This document shows positions 23,398 through 36,711 of a DNA stretch of 64,000 nucleotides, one piece after another (the stretch's first letter is position 1; each line of letters starts with the position of its first letter). Source of the DNA: Mortierella alpina (taxonomy: Eukaryota; Mortierellomycota; Mortierellomycetes; Mortierellales; Mortierellaceae). Where the stretch lies: positions 434,001-498,000 of the forward strand of contig JANATF010000001.1 of assembly GCA_029449245.1 (NCBI GenBank), given 5' to 3'. A model generated the notes under the pieces. That model saw only the letters and a list, made by a program, of their open reading frames with translations, was not told where the DNA came from and did no database searches. Position numbers and translations under genes: made by a program.

Positions 23398-24804
23398 AAA
23401 AAAACAAAAAGTATACTCCAACAAACCACACTACTTAGCCCATACCTCCTCCAACCCCCCATACCATCTGTAGATACTCCTTAGCTTCCTATCCCTATTT
23501 CCTTTCCATCATGATCATTTGTTTCTTGTAAATACAGCATTTTTCACACATCAACCTAAAGGCCAATTGACGTTTTTTCCTGTTACTTTTTGGTCGATCT
23601 TTATCAAACTCTACCAACCTGCTACATATCGTCGAGCTTGCAAGTTGCAACCCCCTCTCCTTTCCTTTGGCATTTGATTGTTCTTTACGCGTCAAATCAA
23701 AGTGAAAGGCCCAATGTCTCTCTCTCGAGGCGTTTCATCTTTGGGACAACCAAAATAAATCTCGGTATCTGGGGGGGGACACTTTTTTCCTCCCCCTCGT
23801 ATAAAGCAAACCATGGCCATGCCAGGGGGAGGGGGATGTTTATTTCTGGGATGTTTCTGGCCAAGGGTCCGCAAGTCTGAAACTTTGTCGCCGTAGTATG
23901 CCTTTAATTTTCTTTTGGTGGGTCTTGAGAAGAAAAAAAACCGTTTAGCAAAAGATAGGAAGTCTCAGGTACACATGCATATACCTACGCCATCGAGGTG
24001 GGAATTGAGGAGGAAGGAGTGAGTGGAGGAGGAGGGGGAGAAGAGGACGTTTTGACTTGAAATGAATGAAATTAGCAGTTGGTTTTTGCAAATGAGAAAG
24101 GCCGAAGGGCTTCATCTGTACAGTACATTAGTTGATGACGGGAAACTTCGACTTTCGACCCTTGCTGCATCAAGATCCCGCACTAAACGACGCGATTGCT
24201 AAACTTTTTTTTTCTTTTTCTCTTTGTTTGTTTGCCACCATCATCTATGTGTGCTTTGGAATTTGGTTGGAGTAACAAGCGATAATTGCGCAGACCTAAC
24301 CAGCGCCGCTGCAAATGCCCCTCTGGATCCATTTGAATGAATAGAAGTTGAATGAACAAAAAACCCAAAAGAAAAAGCAATTTAAGTCTGCAGCACTGTG
24401 GGAGGTCCATCCTGATTGAGAGCAATTTGTTCTCTTTCTGCTCTCACACGGAACAGAGAAAGTGTCGACCGAGCAACAAAATAAAAACACACAGGCACAT
24501 GCACATGCACAGACAAGAGCACATCCATCTCCACTATTCTTTTTTCAATATGGTCTATTTAAACCAAGAACTGGTTCAGAATGCTTGTAAATGCGTCGGT
24601 TCAATATAGCTATGGGGGCATAATGTGTACGCAATGTCGTGCGCTCGGTGTCTTTTTTTTTGGTCGTATTTTTTTTCTTGATAGTCGTGTCATGCCCAGT
24701 AGCAGGGAGGGAGGTGGGGATTGCTCGAAAGTATCGTCGTCCCGTGAGTTTGGGGCTGAAGGGTGGGTGTCGAGATGAAAAAAAAGGAACAGTGTTTCCG
24801 GTCT
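23398..24804. other. Tail-to-tail intergenic region
   Basis: 1.4 kb separates the convergent C2H2 factor 1 and SPA2-like genes. It contains AT-rich 3' sequence, poly-A/T runs and G-rich tracts near 23771 and 24001-24045. No gene is supported. Confidence 0.55.
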
Positions 24805-27800
24805 CTAGTCCTCGATCAAGCTGACCAACTCCTTAGTGTACTTGGCAATGTCAAAGCTTGCACTGGCCAGCTTCTGCTTCACCGATTTGGCTTCAGCAGA
24901 GGAAGAGTGTGCCAACTCGGGTTCCGCCTCCAGCTGTTCCTTCATCTCATTCAAAAGATCCAGAGAGTTCTCCAAATCCTCGAGAACCATCTCTCCCTGC
25001 GACCGCAACTCGGCCGCCTGTGGCGCGGAAACCAGGTCGGGCGCTGAAAGCGTCATACGTGTCTGGCGGATGACCTGGTCTACGACTTTGGTGATGTTGT
25101 CCGAAGCCTCACTTATGTCCTCAGAATCAGAACTGGATCGCAAGGAGGTCAAGAGGGTCTGGATGGAAGACACGATCATACCAGTTTGAGTCTCAAGATA
25201 GATCTATAAATCAAAGGACGAAAAGGCACGTCGTTAGATTGAAGTACCACTTGAGACATGCCCATGCCGATACATATGTACAAGTGAACCAAAAGTACCT
25301 TGAGGTCTTGAGCATCCATAGGCCCCTCGTTATGTTCGTTTCCGTTGCCTCCCGGATGCTTGCTGTCGTTGATATGGTTGCCTTGGCCTGATTTGACATG
25401 CTGCTGACTATCATTGTGGTGGTCTCGATCCATGGTGGAATGGCCGTTGTCATTAGGTCCATTTCCTTTGTGGTTGCCACCAAGTCTTGCAACATTTACA
25501 ATATCCATAACGATGGCCTCCAGTTGATCCGCCGCAGTCTCCATGTCGCCCAGTGTTCTGTCAAATTCCTCCTCATCCTCATTGAAGTTATTTGAGTGGA
25601 GTTTGGCGGCGGTCATAAGCTGAGTGAGACCCGAGGACAGCTCTTGCTTCAGCTCGGAGAAACTGTCATCCTCGGCAGCTTCGTGCTCATAGTCTTCCAC
25701 GTCCTCAGTCACAGCTTTACAGGCAATCACAACTGACTTCATTCCCAGCAGCACAGAGGATGATGAATCCGATCTAATGAAACAACAAAATACATCGAAA
25801 AACATATATCAGTTAACATGAAAAATGAAGAGCATGCTTCATTGATCAACCCCGCTCACGGAACATTCAGCGCAGACGCGAGTATGTATACCTTCCGGCC
25901 GAAAGTAGATCGTCAACAGCATTTCGGAATGAGCTCAGACTGATCTGATGAACGACAGAGTTCGGGTTAACCAAAGTACTGTCGCGGGCTTGCTGGCGAT
26001 CGCGGTTCCAGTCGTCATCCTCTTTCAGATCGTTCTCTGGCTCACGTTCCGAGTGCTGAATATCGTGGTGATCATTGATATGAGTCGAGGAAGTTGGGGT
26101 GATAGGAGCAGGAGCACTGATAGGGTTCTCCTTGATAACTGCCCGAGATGAGTTCGCTTCCTCCTGCGCCTTCTTTTGGTTATGGACAGCATCCTCAAGA
26201 TCCGCCTTCAAGTCGCTGTTTTCATCCTCAAGCTCCTTGATCCGCTTGTAGGCCAGCTGAAGCTCCTCCTCGGCGTCCAAATGACGCTGCTTCAGGTGTT
26301 TGTTGTCCATCACCAGAGACTTCACCTCTTGATTAACCATATCCACAGTCTAACGAAAACATAATTCATTAGTCAGTGTATAAAAATGACCTAAGTGAGG
26401 TAGACAAAGTCAACCAAAATAAGGCACCACATTTCAATTACCTCTAGCTGCGCATGGTAGTCGTTCAAGACCTTGTTGTAGTCCAACTGCAATTTGGTGA
26501 CTCGGGCAGATTGCTCATTGTAAAGATCCGTTTGCTTGGTCAATTGCCTCTCAACTTGGGCAAGACGAGAGCCCTCGGGGCGGTTGATTGCATCACCAAC
26601 CTCGCTCTCAAGGTGTTGGAGCCTCCTGCACAGAGCCGCAATGCGATTTTCATACCCTTCCTTCGTAGGATTCGCGGAAAGCTGTGTTCCGGGAGACATG
26701 TTTGAAAAACATGGGGGGCAAGATAAAACACGTAAACCAGAATCAGAGACAGACCAGACATCATTCTTGACATAGAGGTCTTAAGCAATGGTCGAATCCT
26801 CGTCTTACCGATTCAGTCTCAATTCCAAGGCCATTCAAACCGCCTTGTGACTCTGAGTACTTTGGCATTGAATCCTGAACACCTCTGTTCTCACCACCCT
26901 TGTTGCTGGCGGCATTATTTCCTGCAGACTGGCCCTTGGCTGGATCTGAGCCATCTTTGCTCACGATATTTCCGAGGTCAGCCATCAGACTGTCCAGGCT
27001 AGCAAAGTTGACGTTGCCTTCCAGCGCCGTAGGAGTTGCAGGGGTTTGCTGACCAGGGGCACGATAATAAGCCTCTTCCTCTGCACTGGAGTTATCCTGG
27101 ATCGTGAAAGTGGCCATGTTGGGAACCACACTGGACTGCTGAACAACTGGCGTCGCTGCCTCGCGTTCTTGCCGCTCCTGCTGCGCCTGCTGGGGTTGGG
27201 CTGGTGGTGGTGGCTGGGACAGAAACTCTTTCTCCTCCAAGGCTTTGAGCTATTAAAAACCACTCAGGCACAAAGATTAGTCTCTGTTCATATTGCATCC
27301 CTGTGTGACATGAGCCTGATGCGGCTAAACCACACGCAATTAGTCAATGTGGGCGACTTACAGGGAATATCTCCAAAAGGTCGGGAAACTGACGTTCCAG
27401 CTGAACATACACATCACTCGCCAGATCCTTGAATCGGTTCTGAGGGAGGGTGGCGAGCTTCTGACGAGCCTGGTTACGCTTAGGATGATAGTCGTCTCGC
27501 ACGGCAAGGAAGGGCACTACCGTCGAGGTTCGTGGCAATGCTGTGTGTTAATTTGACGGCCCATTGTTATATTTATCACCGCTCTCAAAGACGTTTTTGA
27601 TATCCGACTCCCAGCAGGTCTTGACGAGTGTCTGCTTGCTTTGGCTGCGTTTACCTTTGGCTCCATCCGTTCTGCGCTTCAATTCATCATAGACATCGGT
27701 CGAGAGATCCTGAAGTTGATTCTGTAGCAGCCTCGATAGCTTTTCTCGTGCAGCGATTCTTTGCTCGCTCACGCCATGCTTTTCTATATATACAAACACA

Positions 27801-28304
27801 TTCATAAATGAATTATTATCAAAAAAGGGGCGGTTAGTTATACTCGGCATTAGCGCCTCTACCGACGAACTGTGCAGAGCTAAGGCCCCTCAACTGCACA
27901 AATAGCTTGCGAAGGAGAGTGGAGTCACTTGCAAAGGAGCACTGATGGACAGACAAAGCATATTCAAACATTGGCTGACCTTTCAGGATATGGGCGAGCA
28001 GATACTTCTGGAGAGCCTCATAATGTAAAGCAGCAATATCCATAGCACTTCCGGATGATCCCACTGCTGGGGACGAAGGGTTCGAGCGTTGGTGTTGTTG
28101 CTGCGAGGACTGAGGTCCGCCGGGCTTTGTATTAATATGCATGCTGGGATTGACTGGAGAGGTAGGCTGAGGCGAGGTGGTGCGGTTGGAGGGCGAGGAG
28201 GAGGACGCAGGGTGGAGTGGACGCTGGGGCTGATACCCTTGCTGCTGCTGCGGTTGCCACTGGCCGCCTTGCGGCTTTCGTGCATCGGGATGATCTCTAT
28301 TCAT
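24805..28304 (-). CDS. SPA2: SPA2-like polarisome scaffold (two SHD repeats)
   Basis: Eight exons on the minus strand (28304-27980, 27783-27655, 27540-27362, 27249-26809, 26681-26442, 26349-25892, 25773-25299, 25203-24805) give 881 residues with every junction in phase. After a Pro/Gln/Ser-rich N-terminus comes HYEALQKYLLAHIL, then two Spa2-homology (GIT/SHD) repeats: AREKLSRLLQNQLQDLSTDV (about 120) and ARQKLATLPQNRFKDLASDV (about 175). Coiled coils follow (about 360-500), and the C-terminal region is helical and FAT-like. Spa2 organises formins and MAPK components at growing hyphal tips; that is family knowledge. The first donor (GTCAGC) is weak, but its product rebuilds the first SHD repeat. 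No in-frame alternative fits as well. Confidence 0.92.
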
Positions 28305-28968
28305 TGTGGGCTATGGAGGAGGATGGCGCGGGATTGCTGGCCAGGATGCGGGCACGATGCAGACGAATACGGATGAGGCGAGCTGTTGACGAAGCAGGGA
28401 CGGGCGACAGGCGTGGGGGAGAGACGCTGGAGACGGGTGGCGGTGATGGGCGACTGGACGGACGAGGAATGGGAGGAATGAGAGGAAAGGCAAAAGGGAC
28501 GAAGCGAAAAGACAAAGTGCGATCGGGAAAATTATATTATTATGCCCCGCTTAAAGAGGCACAGGGCGCTGATTGGCCTCGCCCTCCCACGAGACGAGGC
28601 CACCCTGTGAGATGAACGGAGCTCTCTTCTTGTTCGTTCACCTCGCTGTCCCCCATCCAGTGCTCACCACACAAGCCAGCCCAGGGCAAAGGGCCACTGT
28701 CCCCCCCCCCCCCCCCTCTCCGCTGCCCTAGGTGCTCACGAACCTTATGTGCCCACCCACCCGAGGTCATCGTTATGACCACCATCCGCTACTGTGCTTG
28801 CCCATGCCTTGGAGTCTGGATTGGACTGCATCTATTAAAAAATTGTCTATGATATGTAGTATGTATTATTGTAAAGAATCGTGCACTCTCTCCACCACGT
28901 CTCTTCTTCCCTGCACGCTGCTTCTCGTCGCCTATCCTCCTCGTTTGTCCTTTCTCGGACACGCATTC
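28305..28968. other. Intergenic: SPA2 promoter and velvet 3' end
   Basis: There is no gene. An inverted CCAAT (ATTGG near 28571) and an AT-rich TATA-like stretch (about 28530-28541) lie 230-270 bp upstream of the SPA2 start. A run of about 15 C lies near 28701-28717. Confidence 0.5.
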
Positions 28969-30539
28969 TTAGTCCTGGCCGTCATCCTCTTCCTCACTGT
29001 CCGAGTTCAAGTCCCTATCGCCCGCATTCGACAACGACGATCCTTTGGAAGAGCTGCCACCACCCGGGTCTGTCATCTTCTTGACTCGACTGATCCTTGG
29101 CTCCTTCCGAATGGGTATTTTGATGCCCTGCTTGGCGAAATGCTTTGAAAGAGCGGTTGATTCTATAGCAAGAGAAATCAAAAAGCCCCATAGTAAGTAT
29201 TACAAAAAATGCGGCTCGCTGCTGATCGAACGACCAGAGTGGACGTGGAAAGAGAGTAAAAGAGTAATTGCGTCCGGCAAGCATCGCTTACCAGTCATGC
29301 CAGGAAACTTCTTGGCCGAGTAAATGGTAAAAGGCTCCGAAAATGCTGTCGCCATCACAGACGACGAAGGGTTATCGAGACTAGAATTGTGTGGTGCGTA
29401 GAGAATAAAAAAGATGGTCAGCGATCCAGACCCTTTCAAGGCCTCCCTTTCGATTGTTTTACATTTCAAAACATAACAAGATGGCACTTACGTTGGAGGC
29501 AGTGTAAAAGAAAACTTCAACGTGAAAACCCCTTCGCTCCTGACGCTGATGTCCTGGAACACAAAATAGATGCCTGGCTCGTTATCAAGATTGCTGAGTA
29601 GGTTTCCTGAAGATACGATCGACCCAGTCAAGTTGCGACTGGCTGTAGGATTCAATAGCGACATCACAGACATGGTCGATTCGCCCATCGTTTGTGCAGC
29701 GCCAGGAATAGACACGGCCTGGGGATTGGATGCCGGATTGGCGACCAGCGTACATGCCGTTGATTGATCTGCAGAGTAAATATCCGCGACCACCATGTAG
29801 AAATTGACATCCATTTGACTATTGAGAGAATGTATAGACGGTTAGATTAATTGTGTTCATATTCTTGAATCATAGTCTTGTCCACTCTTTCTGGCTAGCC
29901 TTCCAGTAATGCAGTGCACTGTGCCCAAAGTGGAATGGTCATCGACGAGCAAACTGCGCCTGGCCCATCTCTACTGCACGTACCGGAGACACTCCGACCG
30001 TCTCTGCTACCATGTGGTTTCAAACCTCCGTCAGACGCAGCCAGAGTGCTAACACTAGTGCTTGACTGCGTCTCGGTCGCCCTCTGTCTCTGACTAGGGC
30101 GTCAAGATCAAAGGTGTGCCATTCCATTTTTTTAATGGCCAAGGGCTATAGTGAATACATTACCTCACATCCGCCAACGTCCCGTCTTCGTTTCTGACAA
30201 TCAGTTTGAGTATTGGTGGTGGATCCATGGGTCTTCTGTCCTAAAAAGTCGATGACCATCAGAAGCGATTGCATGTGCAAAAAATGTCAGACATGAATAG
30301 GACGAAAGCAGACAACAAACAACTTCCACCGGAACCGAGCAGAGATCGAAATAACGGTTTGCGCTAGTGTGTATATGCGGAGCTTTCTCTCCCTCCAGTG
30401 TTCATGCATGCACTTTTCAAACAGTGCATAAAAAACTAGTAAAGCTTACCTTTTCACCGAATCCACACATTCTTGCCCGGATGGGATTCTGTGCCATTTG
30501 GAGTTCATAGGTCCTTCTGCTGTCGTTCGGAGCGGCCAT
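28969..30539 (-). CDS. Velvet-domain transcriptional regulator
   Basis: Exons 30539-30450, 30240-30164, 29818-29492, 29380-29292 and 29162-28969 give 258 residues. The velvet domain fills most of the protein: YELQMAQNPIRARMCGFGEK, DRRPMDPPPILKLIV, FYMVVADIYSAD, GIYFVFQDISVRSEGVFTLK, FTIYSAKKFPGM, then ALSKHFAKQGIKIPIRKE at the domain end. A short acidic tail follows (SDSEEEDDGQD). Velvet proteins are fungal NF-kappaB-like DNA-binding factors that couple development, spore formation and metabolism (family knowledge). The small size, a single velvet domain and no extra insert fit the VelB/VosA side more than VeA, but I cannot assign a subfamily. The start is the first ATG before the conserved YEL motif. 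Confidence 0.95.
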
Positions 30540-30724
30540 GAGAGCGGAAGAGAATATCAGAGAGACGATGATAAGTAGAAGGAATATTTGTGGAGGTAAG
30601 AGGAAACCAACACAGAAGCTGGAACTTTGAAGAGGAAGACAGGATGGAGAAACAGCTCCAAGGATGAAGGAATGGAGAAAGGTGAAAGGAGTGTACCGAC
30701 TGGGGATGATAAAATTGCAGCCTG

Positions 30725-30730
30725 TTTATA
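30725..30730 (-). promoter_or_regulatory. TATA-like element of the velvet gene
   Basis: On the minus strand GATATAAAC lies about 190 bp before the velvet ATG. It is a plausible core promoter element, with no other support. Confidence 0.35.
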
Positions 30731-31440
30731 TCTGTCCGCAGTGCTGTGTCGATAAAAATACATGGTTCATATCAGGCTGAAGGAGGACGTGCGCGGCGCT
30801 GGGATTGGTGCTTTTGAACCGAGGTCTTATGAGGAGCAATGCTCGGGAACCGAGGCAGAGCTGCATCATCACTTGGTTGGATACAGGGTGAAAGGAGCAC
30901 AGAGAGCTCAAGCAGCAGGTCGTCCGAGCCGCTGTCAGCGAACGACAGGCTTCAAAACCTCCATCTCCTGGCTCTGCTCTGGAGTGCCAGGCACAGGCCT
31001 GCTGTTTCAGAAACGGTTGATGCGACACAACTGTCTTATTTTCCATTAGACGCAAGATCTTTTTTGCCCTTTGTGCCTCGCACGCCGGTGCTCGTCCACA
31101 CCAACATGGACGTATCCAGCAATAAAGACACAGGAACAAATTGAAGGGTACACAAAGCCTAGGACGCTTTAAGGGCGTTGAGGTGGCTGTGTCAGGTCAC
31201 CAAGTGAGCTAGACAAGTGTCACATCCAATGCACAAAAACGGAGTATTCAAGGGGGAACGTAGCCAGACGCCAAAGGCAAGAGTACTAGTGGTCAGTAAC
31301 TGATTCGCACGTACCTACGTCCCGATACCTGTGCTCGATCCATGTTAGCTGGTCACTGCGTGATACAGAACGATCCGAGAAGGCGTATTTCAAGGCTCTT
31401 GATGCTTCTCTATCTCTCTTCGGCCCGGAGGGGAATTGCT

Positions 31441-31458
31441 ATGCAATGCAATGCAATG
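31441..31458 (+). repeat. Pentamer repeat (ATGCA)n
   Basis: Three to four direct copies of ATGCA are followed by diverged ATGCT units. It is a short microsatellite in non-coding DNA. Confidence 0.7.
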
Positions 31459-31913
31459 CTAGGCTTTGTTATGCTATGCTGTGCTAGGCCTTGTATCGTT
31501 GCTCACAAGATTGTGATCTTCACAATCGCCAGTCTATGTCCTACATTTAAACAAGACAGGCGATAAACAAGCGCGAGATCAGTAATGGAGTAACACTCGG
31601 CTCTGAAGCCGAATGCTCGCAAGGGATAATTACATAAACAAAAAAGGCATGCTACGAAACGCGCATTGAGCAATAGCTGTCGCAAACTTTGAACCCCATG
31701 TTCCACAGGTTGATCTGGTGCGCGTCTTTGTCCAAAGAAAGAGGACGATCACATTGGGAGGTAGACCACCAAAGATCAGAAATGGAGAAGCTCTACCTGC
31801 ACTGACTGAATACACAGGTACTGTATCGGAACAAAGGATCAACGTCGGCAAAAGCAATTCCAAAGAAAACGATTGTGCGCCTTTGACTATAAGCGATAAT
31901 GTTGAGTGCATGT

Positions 31914-31948
31914 TGTGTGCGTGCGTGTGTGTGTGTGTGCGTGTGTGG
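31914..31948 (+). repeat. (TG)n microsatellite
   Basis: An alternating TG tract with occasional CG steps runs for about 35 bp. It creates false minus-strand ORFs rich in Thr/His. Confidence 0.8.
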
Positions 31949-34900
31949 TAGTTTTTGTAGTCTATGTAGTCTGTGTAGACTGTTGAACAAGTGTGCATGC
32001 GTGCGCGTGGATGCAAAATGGCGTTTCTAGTGTAAACCGCCCCAATCCACTACACTGGTCCCAAATTATATGTGAGGCGAGGGACAAAAAAAAAAGAGAT
32101 GCGAGATCAAATTTTTCTTTGGATAAAGGGTTGGCAAGAAAGGCACTCTCGTCATAAAGGGCGGGAGGGGAGTAAGCTGCATGAGGAACTATTTCCACCC
32201 CTGAAGAAAGGTCTTTTGAGTTTGAAGAGACCCTATGCAAGACTCATAGGAGCAAGACCCATGGGATGGAACATGCCAGATATAGTGCCTGGGTTGGAAA
32301 GGATGAGGCTAGATCCATAGCAAGAGTCGCGATATCACGACCTTCTCGCGTCGGAACAGCTTGTGGACGACAGAGTTGACACGAAAAGTTTTGGGTTCAA
32401 GGTACGTGGACGCATGCAGTTGCATTCCATTTTTTGCGCAAAGGAAATGTCGGAAAAGTAGTCATGGAGCGGTTGATTCGTCTGCATCGAGTTGGAGGTT
32501 TGTACCTGGACGACGTTCAGAAGGTGACTTTAGAGAACAGGTGCTGCGTGGAGGTGGTGGTAGCGTTGCAGAAGGAGGGAATGCTAATGTGCCGTTGGTG
32601 TGAGGCTGAATGGAGCGAGAGGATTTCAAGATGGTGAAGAGTCAAAAGAGAGAGAGGAAAAGGGGGAGAGTCAGGACCGTCCCACAAGGACGTTCAACCT
32701 CGAGACAACCCCCAGGCAGGTGCTTGATGTGCAGCATCCATGAAAAGACAGTAAAATAAAAACAAATGAAAAAAAATAATAAAAAAACAAGCCCTCGCGA
32801 CCAAGCTGGAGCTCGCCCGTTGCCCCATCCTCTCTCTTCCCCCATCCTCTTCCCATCATGGCTTCTTGTCAACGCTCCAACCAGGGAGGTGGGTGTGAGT
32901 TCGCTCAATATGATTTTTTTTATCGCATCAGGCCAGAGGCGTGCCCGGATATTTTTTGTTCGTCATCAGCCAGGCACTGAATAAAACGGTGGATCAACCG
33001 TGCTCCAGAAGAAGGCGCAGTGATCCCTGTGGAAACCTTGCAGGGCATTCGATCCTTACCTTGTGCCTGGATTTGGATATGACGAAGACGACTCAGTGCT
33101 GCAACGGCCAAGAGTAGCGGGAGAATGGTTCAAATTCTGAACAGGGGACAGGTCGCATGAGAGTTGAGACAAGGAAGAGAAGATGGGGGGACTGATGAGC
33201 GATGAACCCCCGTTTATCTGCTGGAGGAGAGCGCGGTGGAGAGCCGGTACGCTGTCCTGGCTATAATATATATACAGCGCTTGTTGTTGTTGTTTTCAAA
33301 TTATAATAATCGTCATTCACACTTGCAAGCTTCATCCAATGGACCCTATATGAACAGCATCCAAGGTGGTCGGACAGGCACTGAGCAGAAGGAGAGTGAG
33401 CCCTAAAATGACTGAGAGCGAGGACGGAACTTGATACAGGTTAGCCTACATATAGAATTTATCTTTGGATGTTTATGATATCAACTCATCTATTCCAAGT
33501 ATGTCCCTGAGGGCAAACACTTGACACTCGCTCAGCCATGCTCTTTGCTCCCACGAAGCACCTCGCAAAGAAGATTCGATCACCATTGTCGTCTCAATCG
33601 ATGGCGAGCGGCGTTTGCCATCCTTAATGAAGCAGAACATCGCGACCTGGTTACACACCGGCTGCCGGTGCGTTCTGACTGCAGGCGAGGAGAGACGCAC
33701 CGATAACAAACAACAAGAATGGGACTCGGGCCCACACTCTCTGCACATTCAAGAACCAGGAGTGGAGTCGTTGTTTCAATCCTATCGGGCGCTGGTCGGT
33801 GCTCTCAACGCTGTATGCGTAGTCAGACTTTACCCGCACGGCATCCTACTCTCGCGAAAACCCCGTCTTCACGGGATAACATATACAGGGGCTGCCAATC
33901 TAGACTCTAAAACAGCGACCACTCCCTGTCCTCTGGTGTTTGATCAGTCGAGACCCCATCAGACTGAGAGCGGCAGCTTGTCAACAACACAAAACAAAGA
34001 CAGGGAGGGGAGAATGAAGAGCAGCCCCGCTGTGAAATGCACTCTCCAGATTTCTTACCACTTTGCACTGCAGAATAAATGACCAACGAAACTAGGGATC
34101 GTACCCTGAAGTAGCATGATGGGCAACGTTTCCTGGTATTGAAGCATTCCTTGCTGGTGCGACAAACAGCAAACCTGCTCATTGCTGTCCTAGCAACGAT
34201 AACAAGAGATCTGTCGCAAATGGTGCCACCATTCATGTTTCTGTGGCCCTTGCTCCCCCTTCATTGTGATGAGTATGTTCATGGGTCAGGAACACCTCCG
34301 GCGCCGCCGCTCGGTTCAAGTGCTCATAATCTGGCCTTCCCTGCTCTCATGCCACCATGTTTTCAGATGCCTTTTTGCATCCATTTGCTATCGTTAATCT
34401 GTGCGCTCCGTGCAGTTGCTTGCCAATGCGCACACATGGATCGTATCAGAAGGATGCTCTGACCCTGTACCTGATGCGTGCGCTACATGCCTCAGTTTCG
34501 TACAGGGCATCGTTTGTCAGGCCTGATCCCATCATGGACTGGATCATCAAACTTCAAGGTACCTAGCCTCTCTCTTTAGACAGTCGCCTTTAGAAAGAGG
34601 AAATGCCGGCTCTCACCCCTGTCTTACGATGCGCTGCATGAAAGCGAAATTCCAGCACAGTGGATGCTGCCATTCGAGTACCAGAATTCTTAGTCCGAAC
34701 GCATGCAGTCATGCACCCGGTCACCGCGCTTTTATGCAGGCTCTTACGCACAAGACTTGGCCGAATTACCAGCAGGTCCGACAGCCGCGACAGAAGGGGA
34801 TGTGGTGGGCGATCGACAGTGCTTTTCGACTCTTTGTATCTTTTCATATATGAAGACCAATACGACTTGGCATAGTCTTCATCTCTGGCTCCGACCCATG

Positions 34901-35326
34901 TTGTTTTTTTTTCTTTTTTTTCTCTCTTTTGTCTCGATAGCACCCTCTTGAACACGGCGTCTTTATGGTATCCACTATTGGCTGGTACGTCTGATCAACT
35001 GTTCAACGGACTGACCCTCCTGTCAAATTATATTCATAGATGAGGTACCTATGCACCTTTCAGTGGGTGTGTACAGTACATGTATATACCTGATATGGAG
35101 TCCCGCCACTCATGTACAAGCCGTCAAGTAAAGTACATTGCAGATGCCCGATTTATCTCACCACGTGTAAGTAATATCATGGCATCTTGTTAATAGTATA
35201 CTGTACATGACCTTCAAGATCAGCCATGCCACAGTAGTAGCACTCTAGGTCTAGATCCAATTGCGCGGCAAGGTTAAAGATGACGTTGTGATGTACATAT
35301 TGGCTACATGAATCTAAATAAGACTA

Positions 35327-36711
35327 TCAAACTTCATAGTCCCGAAGAAGGATATTCTTGGAGCTGGAGCCTCGTGTGTTGATGAAGCAGTACTCCGAAG
35401 CCCAAGGTGTGGCAAAGTTGATGGCAGGATGCAGATTAATCTCTGTCCAGAACGGCCTCAGACCCTTGGACTCTAGCTTTTGCCACCATGTCAAGAAGTC
35501 CTTGAACTGCACATGCTTCTTGTCGACATGAAGTTCGACCTGTAGCTGTGAGAAGGGCAATACGTCAAAGTCGTCCATCATGGCGTTGAATGTCGGGTAC
35601 TCTGAGCCCTCGATATCAACCTTAAGAATGTCGATCCAGTCATGCCCGTTTTCCTCCATCAGCGATCTCAGCGTCCTCCACTGGACTCCCTTTTTGTCGA
35701 CGTAATTTTTGTCGCCGATGAAGTAGGGCTTGAAGTATGCGCCAGGACGGCCGTGAGTTTCTATATGGAAAAGCCCAGTATGTCTCATATGGTTAGATCA
35801 TCCTTGCTGGATTTTTTCCCCGTGTCTTTCTTAGTCAATATAAAGTAAACACGTACCTGGCCCCATTCTCTTGACAGAGGCATCGTACGCCCATATTTCA
35901 CACTCGGTGCGGTCGAGCATCTCGCCCTCGAAGCGAGTCTCGTAGTTCACTCCAAACGAGTAAATTACACACTTGGAGCGTGGCTTCTCTTCATACAAAC
36001 TCATTCCACAGATCCACTTGCCTGCATGATTGGATCCAGATCAAAGTGAAGAAAAAGAAAAGTAGGATTAGATCTAGAATGCATCCTTCAACATCTCATA
36101 TCGCAAGTCTTGCGTCGTACCTCCATCACTCAAGGGTCCAACCCGCTGAACGTCAAAAGGGCAATTGAAACTATAGTGGAGACGGGCAGAGCGAGAATAA
36201 TCATGGCGGATGAGTGTGCGAACTGATCATTTGTTTGAGGCATAGTGTGGCGTGAAGTGTTACATACCTAGCTGGGAAATACCACCACCAGTAGAGATCC
36301 TCCCAAGGGTTGAATGAGCTATTGAGTTTCGAACGATGACGCTGTTTAGATGTGACTTAAACACATACAGCTTCTGCTACGCTTCCTTTGCACCATCCAT
36401 GAAACATACCGTAGTCCAAAGTTGTGTGCCTTGAGCCACAGTTCACGCTGGGCCAGAATACGGCGATAAAACACCTCTGACTGGTCGAGAATAGAACGAG
36501 TCGTCCTGCCAAGTCGACCTTTCATAACCTCCTCTCTGTTGACTCCATGAGTTATCCGTTTGACTTCTACGATATCATCCTTGTCCTGTTGAGGATACAG
36601 ATCCCGCTCATAAGAGCGGTGAAGAGTCAAAAGGAGAAGAATGAGGCAGACAATCAAGGATAACCCTGCTGTCACTGCTCTTGACGCGAGAATGGATCGA
36701 ATAGGCGCCAT
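35327..36711 (-). CDS. METTL24/FkbM-like membrane-anchored methyltransferase
   Basis: Exons 36711-36410, 36318-36268, 36170-36121, 36021-35857 and 35760-35327 give 333 residues. The N-terminus has one strong transmembrane helix (about 12-32, AGLSLIVCLILLLLTL) after a short basic tail, as in a type II Golgi or ER protein. The catalytic half starts at CPFDVQRVGPLSDGGKWICG and includes CVIYSFGVNYETRFEGEML and the FkbM/Methyltransf_22-type core DWIDILKVDIEGSEY, then QLQVELH. Metazoan METTL24 has this order. The acceptor substrate is unknown; the topology suggests a glycan or lipid in the secretory pathway (inference). Two exons are only about 50 bp, but each rebuilds conserved sequence. Confidence 0.88.

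Larger units (their letters stand above)
30540..35326. other. 4.8-kb gene desert upstream of the velvet gene
   Basis: This is the longest gene-free tract in the window. ORFs up to 155 codons (33615-34082, +) overlap others on both strands and lack domains. I see microsatellites (31441-31458, 31914-31948), a small hairpin near 31599-31616 and poly-A/T runs. There are no transposon ends and no tRNA with a convincing cloverleaf. It is the upstream region of a developmental regulator. Confidence 0.55.

Noticed and set aside
31560-31640. Possible tRNA on either strand
   Set aside because: The central stem has a 4- or 6-base loop rather than 7, and no TPsiC box or acceptor pairing is visible.
31630-32016. 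128-codon minus ORF rich in Thr/His
   Set aside because: It is produced by the (TG)n microsatellite.
33615-34082. 155-codon + strand ORF
   Set aside because: ORFs of similar length overlap it on the other strand, there is no motif, and no neighbouring exon matches its phase.
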